From Panonychus citri (Eukaryota; Arthropoda; Arachnida; Trombidiformes; Tetranychidae), in assembly GCF_014898815.1 (NCBI RefSeq), contig NW_026515497.1, positions 620,001-684,000 of the forward strand: a stretch of 64,000 bases of DNA. Reading direction: 5' to 3'. Positions 13,701 to 25,200 of this stretch are shown piece after piece. A program made the translations under genes and the position numbers. How positions within the stretch are numbered: position 1 is the first letter of the stretch; each line of letters opens with the position of its first letter. A model generated the notes under the pieces. That model did no database searches. It saw only the letters and a list, made by a program, of their open reading frames with translations, and had not been told where the DNA came from.

Positions 13701-16700
13701 AATGTCCTCAATAACCTTGAAAATCTTAGGGTCTCGTGCTTGATCTCTGTTCAATCATCTGGCAGGGTTTGACATTCATTTGACTTCTAGTTCTTGAATA
13801 TCTGTGAAATGCAAAGCGAGCTTCATAATGATTGAAATTCAAATGAACGAGAATGTTCATGACTAATTAGTGCATAAAGTATTTGAATTCCTAATTCAAT
13901 CTCATTCAACCTAACTAAACTAACCTAACCTACTTGACATCTATTATAGTATAAACCTCAGCACTTAAACTGCGCAATCTTTTCTTCACCCCTACCCACC
14001 ATTCAAATGGGCGTACTCACTTGTGCCCTTGTTTTTGTTGATGGATGGAAAATCAATTCGGAAATAGAAAGACTTGTCCCATCATCTAATAGGGGACAAC
14101 GAAGCTGCCCCTGTGATTGTGAACAGTGATGTCAATAATTCTATGGATTATCAAAAAACCATTAGGACCCACAAAATGAGGTAACTTCTTCTGATGACCC
14201 AGTTATTCCAGACATTCAAGCCATTGAACCTGTTGCTGACCCTTTAATTGAAGAACATTCAATTGTTGATGAAGACATGTCATCGAAGGAATAATCGAAT
14301 GAAAGTGATAATGAATCTTTTTACCAAACTTCTCATCATCCTCTAATTCATCTTCACCTCCATATTCACCCTAGTCATCTTTGAGGGAATCTAAACCCGA
14401 AGACGATCACAATGATAACGGTAATACCCGATTGCTCGAGAGGATTTTAGAAACAATAGAAAGGAGCCTTGTTGTAGTGAATGATGAGTAACCTGTTTTC
14501 GTTGTGCAACCAATAAAAACTCAGGAAGAAGCCAATAATATTGTTATCCAGATGAGAGCTGCGATCGGTCCAAATGAAAGGCGAGGAATTTTATTTGGTT
14601 CTGAATTGGGTGAATATCTCAAGAGACATCGAGCTTTATCAGACTGTTCAAGAATGCAATGCCTAGCTCAAATGAAAACGATTACCGGGTATGGTCATGC
14701 GTGGATACAATTCCTTATCAATTTGCATTATCTAACAACATTATATCCTTAAATACTCAGAAATCAGCTCAAAAAGTAGATTAGTATATAACCAATTAAC
14801 CATACGTTAGATTATATTTGGTTCAAATAACCTTCAAGTTCGAATATAATATTCGAGACCATTTTAAGGTTAAATGCAAGATTTTGGAACTCTGGGTTTT
14901 TGAATGAGAAACATTTATGAGTCGCCATAGAGTCGTTTTGGTAGGTGGATCAATGGTCGATCAAAGTCCTTATAGCAATAGTTAATTTATTTAACTAAAA
15001 ACTTAATTTAGTTTATGATTTCGCTTTGCTTCTATACATAATTTTGAGGGAGCTATAGTGAGAATCTCACCATCACATCGATGACATTGTGTCGATCAAT
15101 TAATTATTATTTTTTACAGAATAATCAATTAATTAATTTTTACTCTCTTTACAAAATTGTTGTTACATATTCGTCCTGTAAATTAATAACATTCCCTGTT
15201 ATTGTACATAATTATAAGGGGAAAAATGAAATTTATAAAATTACTTATTTCTGAACAGAGGTTAACATAAGTGAATTTTGTTTTTGCTAAAAGGCCAAGA
15301 AATTGATTAAATTGCTTGCTATTTCGATACAATGTTTTTTTGATTCTTGAATGTTACCATGTTCGTAGTGTTGAATGTAGGCAGCAAGATGATAACCAAT
15401 AATTTGGATTAAATGTTCATAGATTTTCGATAGGATTACCATTTGTTTGCTCGTTATTTCTGGTAATTGTTTAATTTCTAATTCATTAAATTTGATTTCA
15501 GTTCATGGATCGAGATTTTACATTTTTTTTCTTCTTGTTCAGATAGAAAACAAGCATAATTAACATCATCTTTTTTGATATAGTTGAACAATTACTGGGG
15601 AAAGTTCAATTTGAAATTACAAAACTCATTTTTTCTTATTTTTTAAATATAGTTGTATGAATTTAAACAATTTTCTTACAATCTTGATTTTCTTGAATAG
15701 AATTTCTGAAAATCTGCCAATTTTTGATTTATCGTTTTCGATCAAACTGTTTTCAGAATCTGGTATTTGCTTATTAATTAGATTGATTAAAGTTGAGGTC
15801 ATTTAACGAAGGTAGCGTTACAAGGTCATTTTAAGGTCGTCGTGTGAAAGAACACAAAAAGTTGCACTTGAGTTTTGGGTTTGATGATATTCCGTCAAAA
15901 GGCAGCTGCGATACAGACTTTTCTTATAAACTTGGCTCTTGAAGTGTTTTCAGATTGAAACATGCCTATCTTCTAATCAGTTCATCACAGACACTTCAAA
16001 ATAAAATCTGAAGTGTGATTTGATTTGCTCTTTCACACAATGACCTTAAAATGACCTTTAAACGCTACCTTCGTTAAATGACCTCAATGACCTTTAAAAT
16101 CGTAGGGTCGAGCGCTTCAACTTTGTTCAGTCCTCTGGTCAAGTCTGACATTCGTTCTTGAGATATTCAGTGTAATAGCCGTAGTGGATAAAAAACGCCC
16201 CGTAGAATATGAATATAATAGTAGTATGTAAGTGTACCCCTTAAATGCAGGTATGACTTAAATGCATTATTTATTCAACTTGTGTAGTTTATAAATGCTT
16301 ATTTTTTCATTTCCTTTTCCTTTTGATTTAATTGTGATGATCCAGGTGGAGAGGGTAAAAAAGGTAGATTATCTGATTAACAAATTTATTATTTTTAATT
16401 AAATGAGAAGAAAGCCACAGGGTTAGCCACGTTCAGTAAACATGAAAAACAAATGGGAAATTGGTAGCTTCAATATATGTTCATGATGGATGATAAAAAG
16501 ACGATAAGTTTATTCAGCTTGAATGAAAAAAACATATCAAAAGAAAGAGAAAAGTACTTCAAATTATCAGTAAAACATTTAACTCCAATAATAACTATTG
16601 AATAAGTTTAGTCTTGTGACAATTTCTTCGAACGATTGAATCATCTTGTTGAAGTTCCTTGGGTTATCTGCTTCGTTCTTTGTCTTTGGATAGACTTGTT

Positions 16701-19700
16701 GAAGTTCCTTGGGTTATCTGCTTCGTAATAAAATTTATAACAATCATTTATGGCTCAACGAGGACCAGGCCAAGCACGATATGTCGAGGGCATGCATGCA
16801 ATTGAGCTAAAGGCATGGGCAACAGACCCCGAAACAGGAATAAGAGAATATTTGTGGAGTTGGGGTTTCGGTGGTGGAAGCGAGGAAGATGCGTATCTTG
16901 AAGACGATCTCATTGAAGATTGGTTGGCATAAAAGTATGTTATCAATGTTGGAACTGGACTTATTGTTTTCTCTCTATTTTCAGTTAGTCTCTTCACCCA
17001 AAATGATTTTCCACATCCACTGGGTCCTGCCACCATCATTGTGAATGGGTGTCTCAAGTATATTGAATACATGTTGTTCATTTCAAATCTCTTATCACTC
17101 AGATAATCTTATATGATTCATTTAAAATTACCATAAATTTTGAGACAAAGTTACATTAAACAGGACAGGAAATGTGCATTTTTGAAAAGTGCATTTTAAG
17201 TCATACTTGCATTTAAGGGGTACCTGCTTTTAAGGGGTACCTGCATTTAAGGGGTACACTTACATACTACTTATAATTGAAATCAAAATAACTATGATTA
17301 GTTTTTCTGAATGTAGATAACTAAAATGTAAAATTACTATTAAAACTAGTAATTAACTATTTACAGAGATAAAATGTTTCACCAGCATAATAAAGGATCT
17401 AAATGATAAAGTTATCCTAATAGTTTCTGATTGTAATAAAGACACTTTTTTTGTTCAACAGTTACAAATGTTGAGTAATTTAAATTATCACAATGATGAA
17501 GGAAATCAAATTGATTAAGGTTTTTTATCTTTAACTGTTGTTGACTAATTAACTCAGAATTAGCTTATTTAACTGCTTAATTAAAGGTTAATGGAATGAA
17601 GATTCCATGTCGTGGTAAAGAAAAAAGAAATCTTTTTGTTTTTTGTTCTCTTTTATGTAATATTAACTATTGTAACAATTAATCTTCACTGATTATCATG
17701 ATTATAGAATATAAATTTCGGGCTGTATTTCTGAATTTTTATTCTTTCTTCAAGATAGAAGTACATGTATTAATATAATTCTTTGAACCAAATAGATTTA
17801 CAAGTGGGAACGATTGATTCATTATCTTCATGGTGATCTTGATAACTGAATCATCTTGATTATATTACATCATTAATATTGACACACATTGAAAATGATT
17901 GTTAATCAAATACACTTGATAATAATCAGATTCAATTATATTCAATGATAATGGTCCAGGTTGTTTTCTATCACCATGGAATCTTATTCCCTGTTACTCT
18001 GTGAACTTATGGAATGGATATTATCATGAAATCAGGATCTATTTTATGTGTAAAAGTTATTATCTAATATATAAGTTTGATAATAGAAACAATATCATAT
18101 GAAGGTAATGGTAGAAGAAGAGAAAAATTGATCATTTCCATGATGATGACTGCAAATGATAAGAATCAGAAAATTTCATGTCATCATGTCCTCTTTTTAC
18201 CAGGTTACATGGTCACACCTACAAGATGATATAAGATTTTTATTTCTTCCGGTTTCCAATGATAATGTAACATTAATAATATCTCACCAATAAATTTCAT
18301 CATACATAACATTCATCCCCCTTCATTTATGGTGTTGGAGGTGCAAGTGTGAGTGTAACATTCAGAGTCAGAACTTTCAGATTCTATAAGATAAAAGTAA
18401 TAATAAAAACAAGATATTTTATCGTTATAATGATTGTTATTATTTCATAAAAGATTCTCATGATTTTCATGAAAGAGAGGGAGAGAAACTTTCATGTCAG
18501 AAAATGAGATAATAAAAGTTATGGTTCTTTCTTGTATTCAGATATTGAATAGATTTTTTTTATCGAAAATTTTTCTTTTGTTCTAATTTTAATAATATTA
18601 ATTATTTTGTGGTATAATAATTTATGGATTTCAATCTATTCTGGTGATGATTAATTGTCTCAATATGGGTTGATTTAGTTTCTGATTGTGGATTTGATTC
18701 AAACCAATCAATTTGATTCTAGATGATTAATCATAGTACGTAGTATATATGTTAGATTATACTATTGGTTAGTGGTTGAACTAAATCATTTTGATTTAAT
18801 GTTATATCATTTACCTTGAAACTGTGAAAGTAATCATATTATTTTTATGGCTCCATTTAATATTGTCAATGATTAATTGTACTAATTGATTTTAGGCTAT
18901 TACACTTCTAAATATCTAATATGCAGCTAATTGTTTACAATGTAATAATTGATTTTTTTGTTTTTCTATTTCTATGATTTAGGTTTCTTGGGTTAGACAA
19001 AAAGATTTGCATATTTTAACGGTTGGACGTTACACTTATACGAGTGACCAAAGGTTCACTTGTGTCCATCTTGACGATTCTGATGATTGGACACTCGAGA
19101 TCAAGTATATTCAAAAGGACGATGCTGGAATCTACGAGTGCCAGGTCAGCACTGAGCCCAAAATGAGCTTGAGCATTAAACTTGGAGTTGTTGGTAAGAA
19201 TTTGCCATTAACTGTAACCATATGAATTTTCGTTCGAACGATTCAAATGATTAGAAAATAGAAACTTAAATAGTTTAGAATAACTTTTTCTCAAAGGAAT
19301 CAGAAAGTTTAATCCTCTTTTCCTTTTCCTTTAGAACCCTTATCGATATAATGACTCTGCGAATAATGATAATCGATCTGCATGTAAGATGTTAACGATG
19401 AGTTAAATTGTTATAGAAGAGGATAAATTATCTAAAGTTATTAAATTGTAATCAGTTGAGTTAAGATGAGATGAAATGGAAGAAAGAGAGAAAAAATTCA
19501 AATTCGATAGGGAACAAAAATTGAGACTTTTTTTTCTAATCATTAATATCTACATCACATAGTATCATGATCATTATCTTCATATTTCATCAGTAAACAT
19601 CATCTTTATCATCATGATGATCATCAGGATCAATGAACAATAATCACAATAAGTTATCATTTTAATCATCATTTGAATATTATCAAACCTAGACCAAGAT

Positions 19701-21730
19701 GGAAATTATCTTCCTCTCTTTTTTAGTATCATCATTCAATATCATGATATAAGAACCATGAAAATTATCATCATGATGAAAATTGAAGAAACAAAAAAAT
19801 TGAGCTAACAAAAAGTTATCATCGACTATTTTAGCTTCGATATTTGTTATCATGATGAGAGAGAGATAAAATCAGTCCCTATTGGAATCCAATGTTAGAT
19901 TATTGTGATGATAAGACATCAATCAAATTGTTTATCATCTTGATCTTCATCATAAGTGGTAGTTGGATGATAACCAAGCAAGAAAAACAGATAATCATTA
20001 TTTTCATCAATAGGTAATTGTGATTATATTATCATGGTGATAACAATGATATTACATGAAGATAATGATTTAGATACAATTTCATTGCTTATCATCATCA
20101 TCATAATTTATTACAACAACTTGAGACAATCAACTCAACTATTTACATAATCAGACAATCAATTCAGTGTTCATGATGATTAGATATGGAAACTTTTTTT
20201 TTCTTTACTAAAATTATTATCATTAGCTGACAATTTGAATCTTTTAAACTTTTTGATTAACTTTTTAATCCGATTAAACTGATTAATCTCAATCTATTTA
20301 TTAAATTACAATATTGATTTTCTATCCGCTTTCATAATATTTATCGTCATTTTTTTATTTCTTATATTAATTGTGTTTGAATTTTAATCAACTTGATTGA
20401 TTGTGATCGTATTGACTGGAGTGATTTATTATCATGGATTCAGGGTTAATCAATGAATTTCTATTAATCCAATTTTCCATTATCAAATATTGACGTTAAA
20501 TTTAATTCTGATTAATCAAGTCTCCTCTTTTTTTTTATCAACATATATTCAGAATAATTAACTCCAAGTGATAAATGATTAGATTAAATTACATTTTGTT
20601 TTGATTGTTGGTAAAAGTTAGTCAATTGTCATATTATGGTTACAAAATTGGATTTAATTATTTTCTTATTTGATCTAATTAATGATCATTATTATTTGTA
20701 TATTAATTTAATATTGATCTACAAATGAGTAACGATAAATATTTTAATCAATCAGAATCTTGATAATGATTGAATATCAAGATATGGTTAATCAGGTTAA
20801 TTTAATGATACTAATGATTAGTTTATAGATGGGGAAAATTGATTCTCTGCTAATGACAATAAAGATGATTAAGATAATTATCTTAATCACTGTAATGATT
20901 AAGAGAAATGATGATTATTATTATTGGTCTTTATCATCATGGGAATCATCATGTTTACAGAATCTATTAGATCATTATTTTCATCTTATTATTATCACAT
21001 TGGAATCAAATACAATCTCAGTTACAATTAGGAATCAATAAGAATCAATAATAGAGCTAATTAATTCCAATCTAGTGAAGTTAATTGTTGAACACAATTA
21101 TCAATAAAATTAACTTACAAACAGATTTTGTTTTGCCTTATCAATTAAATTACTTGTGATCTATTTTAATTTTCATTTAATTTTATTCCAGCGGCCAAAG
21201 CAATTATACCAGAAGGATCAGAGTTAATTGTTGAAGTTGGTGTAACAGTTAATTTAACTTGTATCATTAGTGAACAATTATTATCAACATTATCATCACC
21301 TTCATCTTCATCTTCATTTTCATCACCAGTCTATGTTTTTTGGTATCATGAAGGAACCGTAATCAATTATGATTCACCTCGAGGTGGAGCAATTAAAGTG
21401 ATAACTGATCGTAGTTCATCAATTGTCTCACGATTAACGATAATTGAAGCTCGAATTGAAGATTCTGGTGAATACTCATGTAAACCCTCATACGCTGATT
21501 TTGCCAATATAACTCTTCATGTAATCCAATCATCTGTATCATCTTCATCCACATCAAATACTTTTGATAATCATGATAAAAATTCATTTAATGATAAATC
21601 AAACTATCATTTAAGCTCAGGTTCAAGTTGCCTTTATAAAATTAACTCTACCAATAATTATGTAATTAAGTTAACCAATTTAATCTACTGGTTCAGTTTA
21701 CTTTTTTTTACTCAAATGAAAAATAAATAA
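4697..21730 (+). CDS. Dpr-like two-immunoglobulin-domain neuronal surface protein (5' end not seen)
   Basis: Three exons: 4697-4935, 18983-19193 and 21192-21730 (stop), with clean GT-AG borders and matching phases. Exon 1 has a nine-glutamine run and then NVTTQLGKTAYLHCKI, the first strand and cysteine of Ig1. Exon 2 continues VSWVRQKDLHILTVGRYTYT and ends the domain with DDAGIYECQVSTEPK, both signatures of the Dpr family. Exon 3 encodes Ig2 (LTCII, FWYHEGTVINYD, DSGEYSCKPS). Its tail is Ser-rich and ends in a hydrophobic stretch (LIYWFSLLFF) that could be a GPI-anchor signal or a short membrane segment. Known Dpr proteins bind DIP partners to specify synaptic contacts. The ortholog within the family is not assigned. 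The exon with the signal peptide lies upstream and was not identified. The first visible intron is about 14 kb and holds transposon remnants. Confidence 0.9.
4936..11390. other. Left part of dpr-like intron 1, no gene found
   Basis: AT-rich intronic DNA with many short ATC/GAT runs (for example 7747-7760, 8287-8300, 10582-10596), a CT run at 5331-5357, another at 6005-6019, and frequent AAAAAGTTC words. The short open frames here have no recognisable motif and end at random stops. I found no transposon or RNA gene. Confidence 0.6.
11445..11475 (+). promoter_or_regulatory. Possible core promoter (TATA-like plus initiator), perhaps in a solo LTR
   Basis: CTATTTAAG at about 11444-11452 is followed at the usual spacing by TCAGTAG, an arthropod initiator match, with its A at 11470. 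A poly(A) signal (CCAATAAAGC) follows near 11617. A promoter, a short transcribed segment and a poly(A) signal within about 180 bases is the layout of an LTR's U3-R region. I could not find LTR ends or a primer-binding site, so the assignment is tentative. Confidence 0.3.
12235..12301. repeat. Long imperfect hairpin, 21-bp stem with 3-base bulge
   Basis: The left arm 12235-12258 (CAATCAACAATC then three ATC-type triplets) is the reverse complement of the right arm 12281-12301, apart from one extra triplet. The loop is about 22 bases. The 67-base foldback is of pre-miRNA size but made of simple words, so it may be only a palindromic simple repeat. It lies in dpr-like intron 1. Confidence 0.7.
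13657..13810 (+). repeat. Diverged dispersed repeat, copy 1
   Basis: This stretch matches 16030-16176 in the same orientation. Shared words include ATGACCT, AAAATGACCTTT, TTAGGGTC or GTAGGGTC, and TCTGACATTCGTT-like ends. The two copies are old (many substitutions and small gaps). They flank the decayed coding segments at 14.1-15.8 kb, as transposon ends would, but nothing else proves they are a pair. Confidence 0.6.
14080..14752 (+). pseudogene. Decayed coding segment, family not recognised, probably from a mobile element
   Basis: One frame carries protein-like sequence in pieces. An acidic stretch (SSDDPVIPDIQAIEPVADPL) leads to a stop near 14291. A second piece in another frame (RESKPEDDHNDNGNTRLLER) follows after a frame change and is interrupted by stops near 14371 and 14489. 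The open remainder 14504-14752 encodes RGILFGSELGEYLKRHRALS and ends at a stop. At least three in-frame stops and one frameshift show decay. The intronic setting next to other repeats suggests an old transposon or virus-like gene, but I cannot name the family. Confidence 0.5.
15287..15780 (-). pseudogene. Two minus-strand coding-like stretches, decayed
   Basis: Reading leftward from about 15500, a frame stays open for about 70 codons (with MVILSKIYEHLIQIIGYHLA) to a stop at 15287-15289. A second stretch from about 15780 to 15636 (KQIPDSENSLIENDKSK and onward) ends at a stop. Amino-acid composition looks protein-like, but the pieces are in broken frames with no start. They may be a decayed gene of a mobile element. 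The origin is unknown and the call is weak. Confidence 0.3.
15793..16087. repeat. Short inverted-repeat element (MITE-like), about 56-bp arms
   Basis: The left arm, TTGAGGTCATTTAACGAAGG at 15793 through GTGTGAAAG near 15853, is repeated inverted at 16031-16087 with a handful of mismatches. About 180 bases separate the arms. The right arm is also part of the dispersed repeat copy at 16030-16176, so the family may extend beyond these ends. No clear target-site duplication was found. Confidence 0.75.
16030..16176 (+). repeat. Diverged dispersed repeat, copy 2
   Basis: This is the second copy of the 13657-13810 repeat, in the same orientation. It overlaps the right arm of the inverted-repeat element at 15793-16087. 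Confidence 0.6.
16645..16726 (+). repeat. Exact 32-bp direct repeat, two copies
   Basis: CTTGTTGAAGTTCCTTGGGT and its continuation to CTTCGT occur at 16645-16676 and again at 16695-16726, identical over 32 bases. They lie inside the Polinton-like element, just before the plus-strand fragment. Their identity points to a recent duplication, possibly at a rearrangement junction. Confidence 0.9.
16750..16932 (+). pseudogene. Fragment of an element-encoded protein, unrecognised
   Basis: A 60-codon open frame begins MAQRGPGQARYVEGMHAIEL and ends in an acidic tail (DAYLEDDLIEDWLA). Its composition (Gly, acidic and Trp residues) is more protein-like than the antisense frame over the same bases. It lies in the Polinton-like element, ending where the oppositely oriented NTPase fragment begins. 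It could be a complete small protein or the end of a larger one. I cannot assign a function. Confidence 0.35.
16936..17081 (-). pseudogene. N-terminal fragment of a P-loop NTPase, packaging-ATPase-like
   Basis: From an ATG at 17081 the minus strand encodes MNNMYSIYLRHPFTMMVAGP followed at once by the Walker A motif GPSGCGKS and about 25 more residues ending TYFYANQ. The frame stays open further left, but there it is antisense to the plus-strand fragment and loses family character, so I place the break near 16935. Polintons encode a packaging-type P-loop ATPase, which fits the element's ends. No Walker B motif is present, so the fragment cannot be functional. Confidence 0.5.
17207..17257. repeat. 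Three tandem 17-bp units in the right terminal inverted repeat
   Basis: CTGCATTTAAGGGGTAC-type units occur at 17207-17223, 17224-17240 and 17241-17257 with one or two differences each. The left terminal repeat has one such unit, so copy number changed at one end only. Confidence 0.9.
17278..18982. other. Right part of dpr-like intron 1, no gene found
   Basis: AT-rich intron without repeats that I recognise. It ends in the acceptor TTTCTATGATTTAG before the second Ig exon. Confidence 0.6.
19194..21191. other. Dpr-like intron 2, no gene found
   Basis: A 2-kb AT-rich intron with many ATC/GAT words. An open frame at 20829-21041 has no motif and is probably chance. Confidence 0.6.
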
Positions 21731-22251
21731 ACAAAAAATTCTTTATGTATCAATAGTTATAAATATGTAAAACAATAATGTTATTAATGACTTTCTATTG
21801 GCCATATAATTAATAAAATTTTTAACAATTCAACTATTATTTGGATAAAAATAACAAAACGAACAAAAGTTTTTCGATTTACTTTTTTATCTCTCGTTCG
21901 ATTTTCAAATTTCGCGCTTCAAAAGTAACAGAACATTTTCACTCTTTTCCTGCTGCCATCTGGTGGATCGAAATTGTACTTTTGTGATTTTCTCTTTTTT
22001 TTTGATTGTTTTTGTTTTCTTTTTGTTTTTATTGTTATTGAAATGATTAAATTAATTCACCTTCACTATGTTGATAGTTTATCATTTTTTACGTTTTTCA
22101 TAAAATAATCTTTCTAATCTTGTTCTCTTTGTCTCTCTCGATATATAAGTTGTTATCTTTTCTTTTTTTCCCTTTTCCATAATCTCTGCAGCTCTTAAAC
22201 ACTTTTGGTGAATTTTGTTTGTTTGTTGTTTACAACATCTGATTTGACGAA
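21731..22251. other. Intergenic interval between dpr-like and TBC1D9-like genes
   Basis: It holds the 3' untranslated region of the dpr-like gene, a CTCF-like motif at 21954-21966, and the presumed promoter of the TBC1D9-like gene. Poly-T/poly-A tracts dominate. Confidence 0.6.
21954..21966 (-). promoter_or_regulatory. CTCF-like motif
   Basis: TGCCATCTGGTGG, the reverse of CCACCAGATGGCA, resembles the CCACTAGATGGCGC consensus of fly CTCF. It sits between two genes. The match is to a motif recalled from memory, and binding is not shown. Confidence 0.35.
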
Positions 22252-25200
22252 ATGGAAGAAGCAAAAGAAGAGAGAATGGAAAAGGCAATGGAAAAAGTTG
22301 CAAGAGCGACTGCCAAATGGCTGTTAAAGGACTTAGAATTACCAACTAGTCCTCTCCGTGAACAAAACAGTTACTTGGGTAGAGCTAAACACTTTCTCTC
22401 CAATGCTTCTAATCCTTTGAATTTATTTAAACCTTCATCATCTGGTGTTTCTAAAACTCGAAAAATGGTAGATAAACACAGGTTAGTTGATAAGCTTCGC
22501 AATCTCTTGTCTCTTTCATTCTTTCTGTCTCTTTCTATTCCTTTCTCTTCCTCTCCCTCTTTCTCACTTTCTCTCACTTCAACTTTCTCTCTCTCTTTCT
22601 TTCTCTTTCAATTTTGATACAGTTGAGATTTAACATTTGTTTTCATTTATGTTTCATTACTCTTAAACTCCTGTTAACTAATTCAATCTGTTTCTTGTTT
22701 CTATGCATCTCAGAAAAAGTAAAGACATTAGTCAACGAACTGAGTTTGTTCAATCCCATTCCAGGGTAAGTGTGTCTTCTCACAGTTCCCGAACCCTTGG
22801 AGGTGGTGGTGATGATGGTGGCGGTGTCGTTGGTGTTGCTGGTTATGCTGATGGTGTTGGTGGTGGTGAAAGTGATAATGAGTTCGTAATTCAAAGGCCT
22901 TTAAATGAATTGTTTACTATGCCCAAAGAGCCCGAAGTTGAGGCTAAAGAAGCAGTTCGTGAAAACCTTTGGGATCTTTATTTCGCTGATTTTGGAAGAG
23001 GTTTACCTACCCATCGAACACCAAAAGCTCGTGAATTGGTAATGAAAGGGATACCAGATAAATATCGAGGTGAACTTTGGATGCTTTATTCTGGAGCAAT
23101 TAGTGAACTTAAACATTATCCAGGTTATTTTCAGAAAATGGTTGAAGCAAGTGCAGGTAGAAAGTGTGTTGCTGCTGATGAAATTGAAAGGGATCTTCAT
23201 CGTTCACTTCCTGAACATCCTGCCTTTCAATCACCCGTTGGAATTAATTCACTTCGTCGGGTTTTAAATGCTTACGCTTTTAGAAATCCATCAATTGGTT
23301 ATTGTCAAGCGATGAACATTGTCACCTCTGTATTACTTTTATACGCCACAGAAGAGGAAGCTTTCTGGTTACTAGTTGCTCTCTGTGAACGCCTATTACC
23401 TGATTATTACAATACAAAAGTGATTGGTGCCTTAGTTGATCAAGGAGTATTGGAAGAGCTTGTTAAAACCCATTTACCTCGATTATATCGAAAATTAGAA
23501 CCTTATGGAATTCTTAATATGGTCTCACTTTCCTGGTTTTTAACGATCTTCCTTTCGGTGATACCTTTCGAATCGGCTATTCGTATAATGGATTGTTTCT
23601 TTTACTTTGGTGCTAAAATTGTCTTCCAAATTGCTTTATGTATCCTCGAATGTAACGAAGAGGCTTTATTAAAATCTAAAGATGATGGTGAAGCGATGAC
23701 CATATTAACTGGATTCTTGGAAAATATTACCAATCTTGATGCATCTTCTCATTCAATACATTCAGTTTCTTATGGTCCAACAAGTAAAAGATTTAATCAG
23801 GTAGAGAAAATTTATTTCTCTCTATTGTTGACAACACACACGACAACAATTACAATTACCTTTGACGTATAACTAATTAGATGTTTTATTTTTGTTTTTC
23901 CTTTACAACAGAAAGTCACAGAGATTAATGAGCTAATCAATGATTCTTATACAAAATTTAGTTTTGTTACTATACAATTAATTGAGAAACTACGTTTCGA
24001 TAGACGCATCAAGGTGGTTCAAACAATGGAGGACAATAATATGCGTGATGTTATCCGAAGTGTCCAAGCAAATCCATTTATAAATCATTACCTTAAACAT
24101 GAAGAAATACAAAATTTGTATTTTATCGTTAAAGAAGGTCAACTTCGTCAACAAACATGGAGACGATCAACACCAACCTCTAAATTAACCAATACAATAG
24201 CAACAAATTGGGACTCATCTAAACCTTCATATGAAATGTACAAATTAAATTTTGATCAGTTTAAAAATTACTTTCATCAAATCTCAACCTGGACGGGAGG
24301 TGATAATGCCGAGACAATTAGCCTTCGAGTTTTCAAAATACTTGATGAAGATGATGATGGTTTCATCAATTTCCTACAATTTCTTCAAATAATCATAATA
24401 ATGTGTAAATCGGACATTGAGGTTCGACTTAAACTCCTCTATTCTTGTCATCTGGTTGATCTTCCGGAAAATGAAAATGTAAACTCTACCGGTGGTACCA
24501 ATCACCCGTCAAACTGTGAATCTGAAGTTGAGGAAGCTGAAGAAGTTACAGAATCATTTGAATTTTTTGGAAAATCTTCCTCTTCATCACCTTCACATCT
24601 CTCACCTTCATCATCATCATCATGTTCAGCTGAACTTATTTCAGGAAATGAAACTCCTTCTATTAAGATAACCGATATTATTCCAAGTTGGTTTGTGGTT
24701 CCTTCGTCTCTTCCTTCAAAAGGTTTCGAGATAATCTCTTCTGGTCCTTCAAGTGCTCCCTCATCTTCAAACTTAACCTCATCACCTTCATCTCTCGGGG
24801 TTACATCAAATGTCAGTCTTAGTCCGTGCCATGAGAATAAACCTTTACCCACAATGAAACAAGAACAATTTTTCGAACTTTGGAAAACTTTGTATGATAT
24901 TTTCTCAGGTTTACCAGATGAACAGCGAATGTACCATTGTGTCGCCTCTTTGGGAACAACTTTACTCAAAATTGGTGAACTCTCATTCCAACAACGTAAA
25001 CAAGCTCAAGAATTGTCATCAGCTAAAAGTCCAACATCGGATACAAAGTCACTGGAAAGTTTTGACATTGTCTCTCAATCATCAATCTATGGTGACAATG
25101 ATTCTCAATCCAATGTTAATCTAAGTTATATAACTTTCGATCAATTTCAGGCCGCTTTTTTCATTGAAGAATCGTTGGTTAATTTCTTTGAAAAGAAACC

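Larger units (their letters stand above)
16220..17271. mobile_element. Polinton/Maverick-like deletion derivative, 1,052 bp
   Basis: The element starts AGTAGTATGTAAGTGTACCC and ends in the exact inverse of this, so it has the 5'-AG...CT-3' termini typical of Polintons. It is flanked by the 6-base duplication TATAAT (16214-16219 and 17272-17277), and six bases is the Polinton target-site length. The terminal inverted repeats are about 50 bases on the left and 85 on the right. The right one contains three tandem copies of a 17-base unit. Inside are fragments of two unrelated reading frames in opposite orientation, one with a P-loop NTPase motif. Full Polintons are 15-20 kb, so this is a non-autonomous internal-deletion copy. 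Confidence 0.7.

Noticed and set aside
24502..24969. 155-residue minus-strand open frame
   Set aside because: Antisense to the Ser-rich insert of the TBC1D9-like coding exon, acidic by reversal of serine codons.
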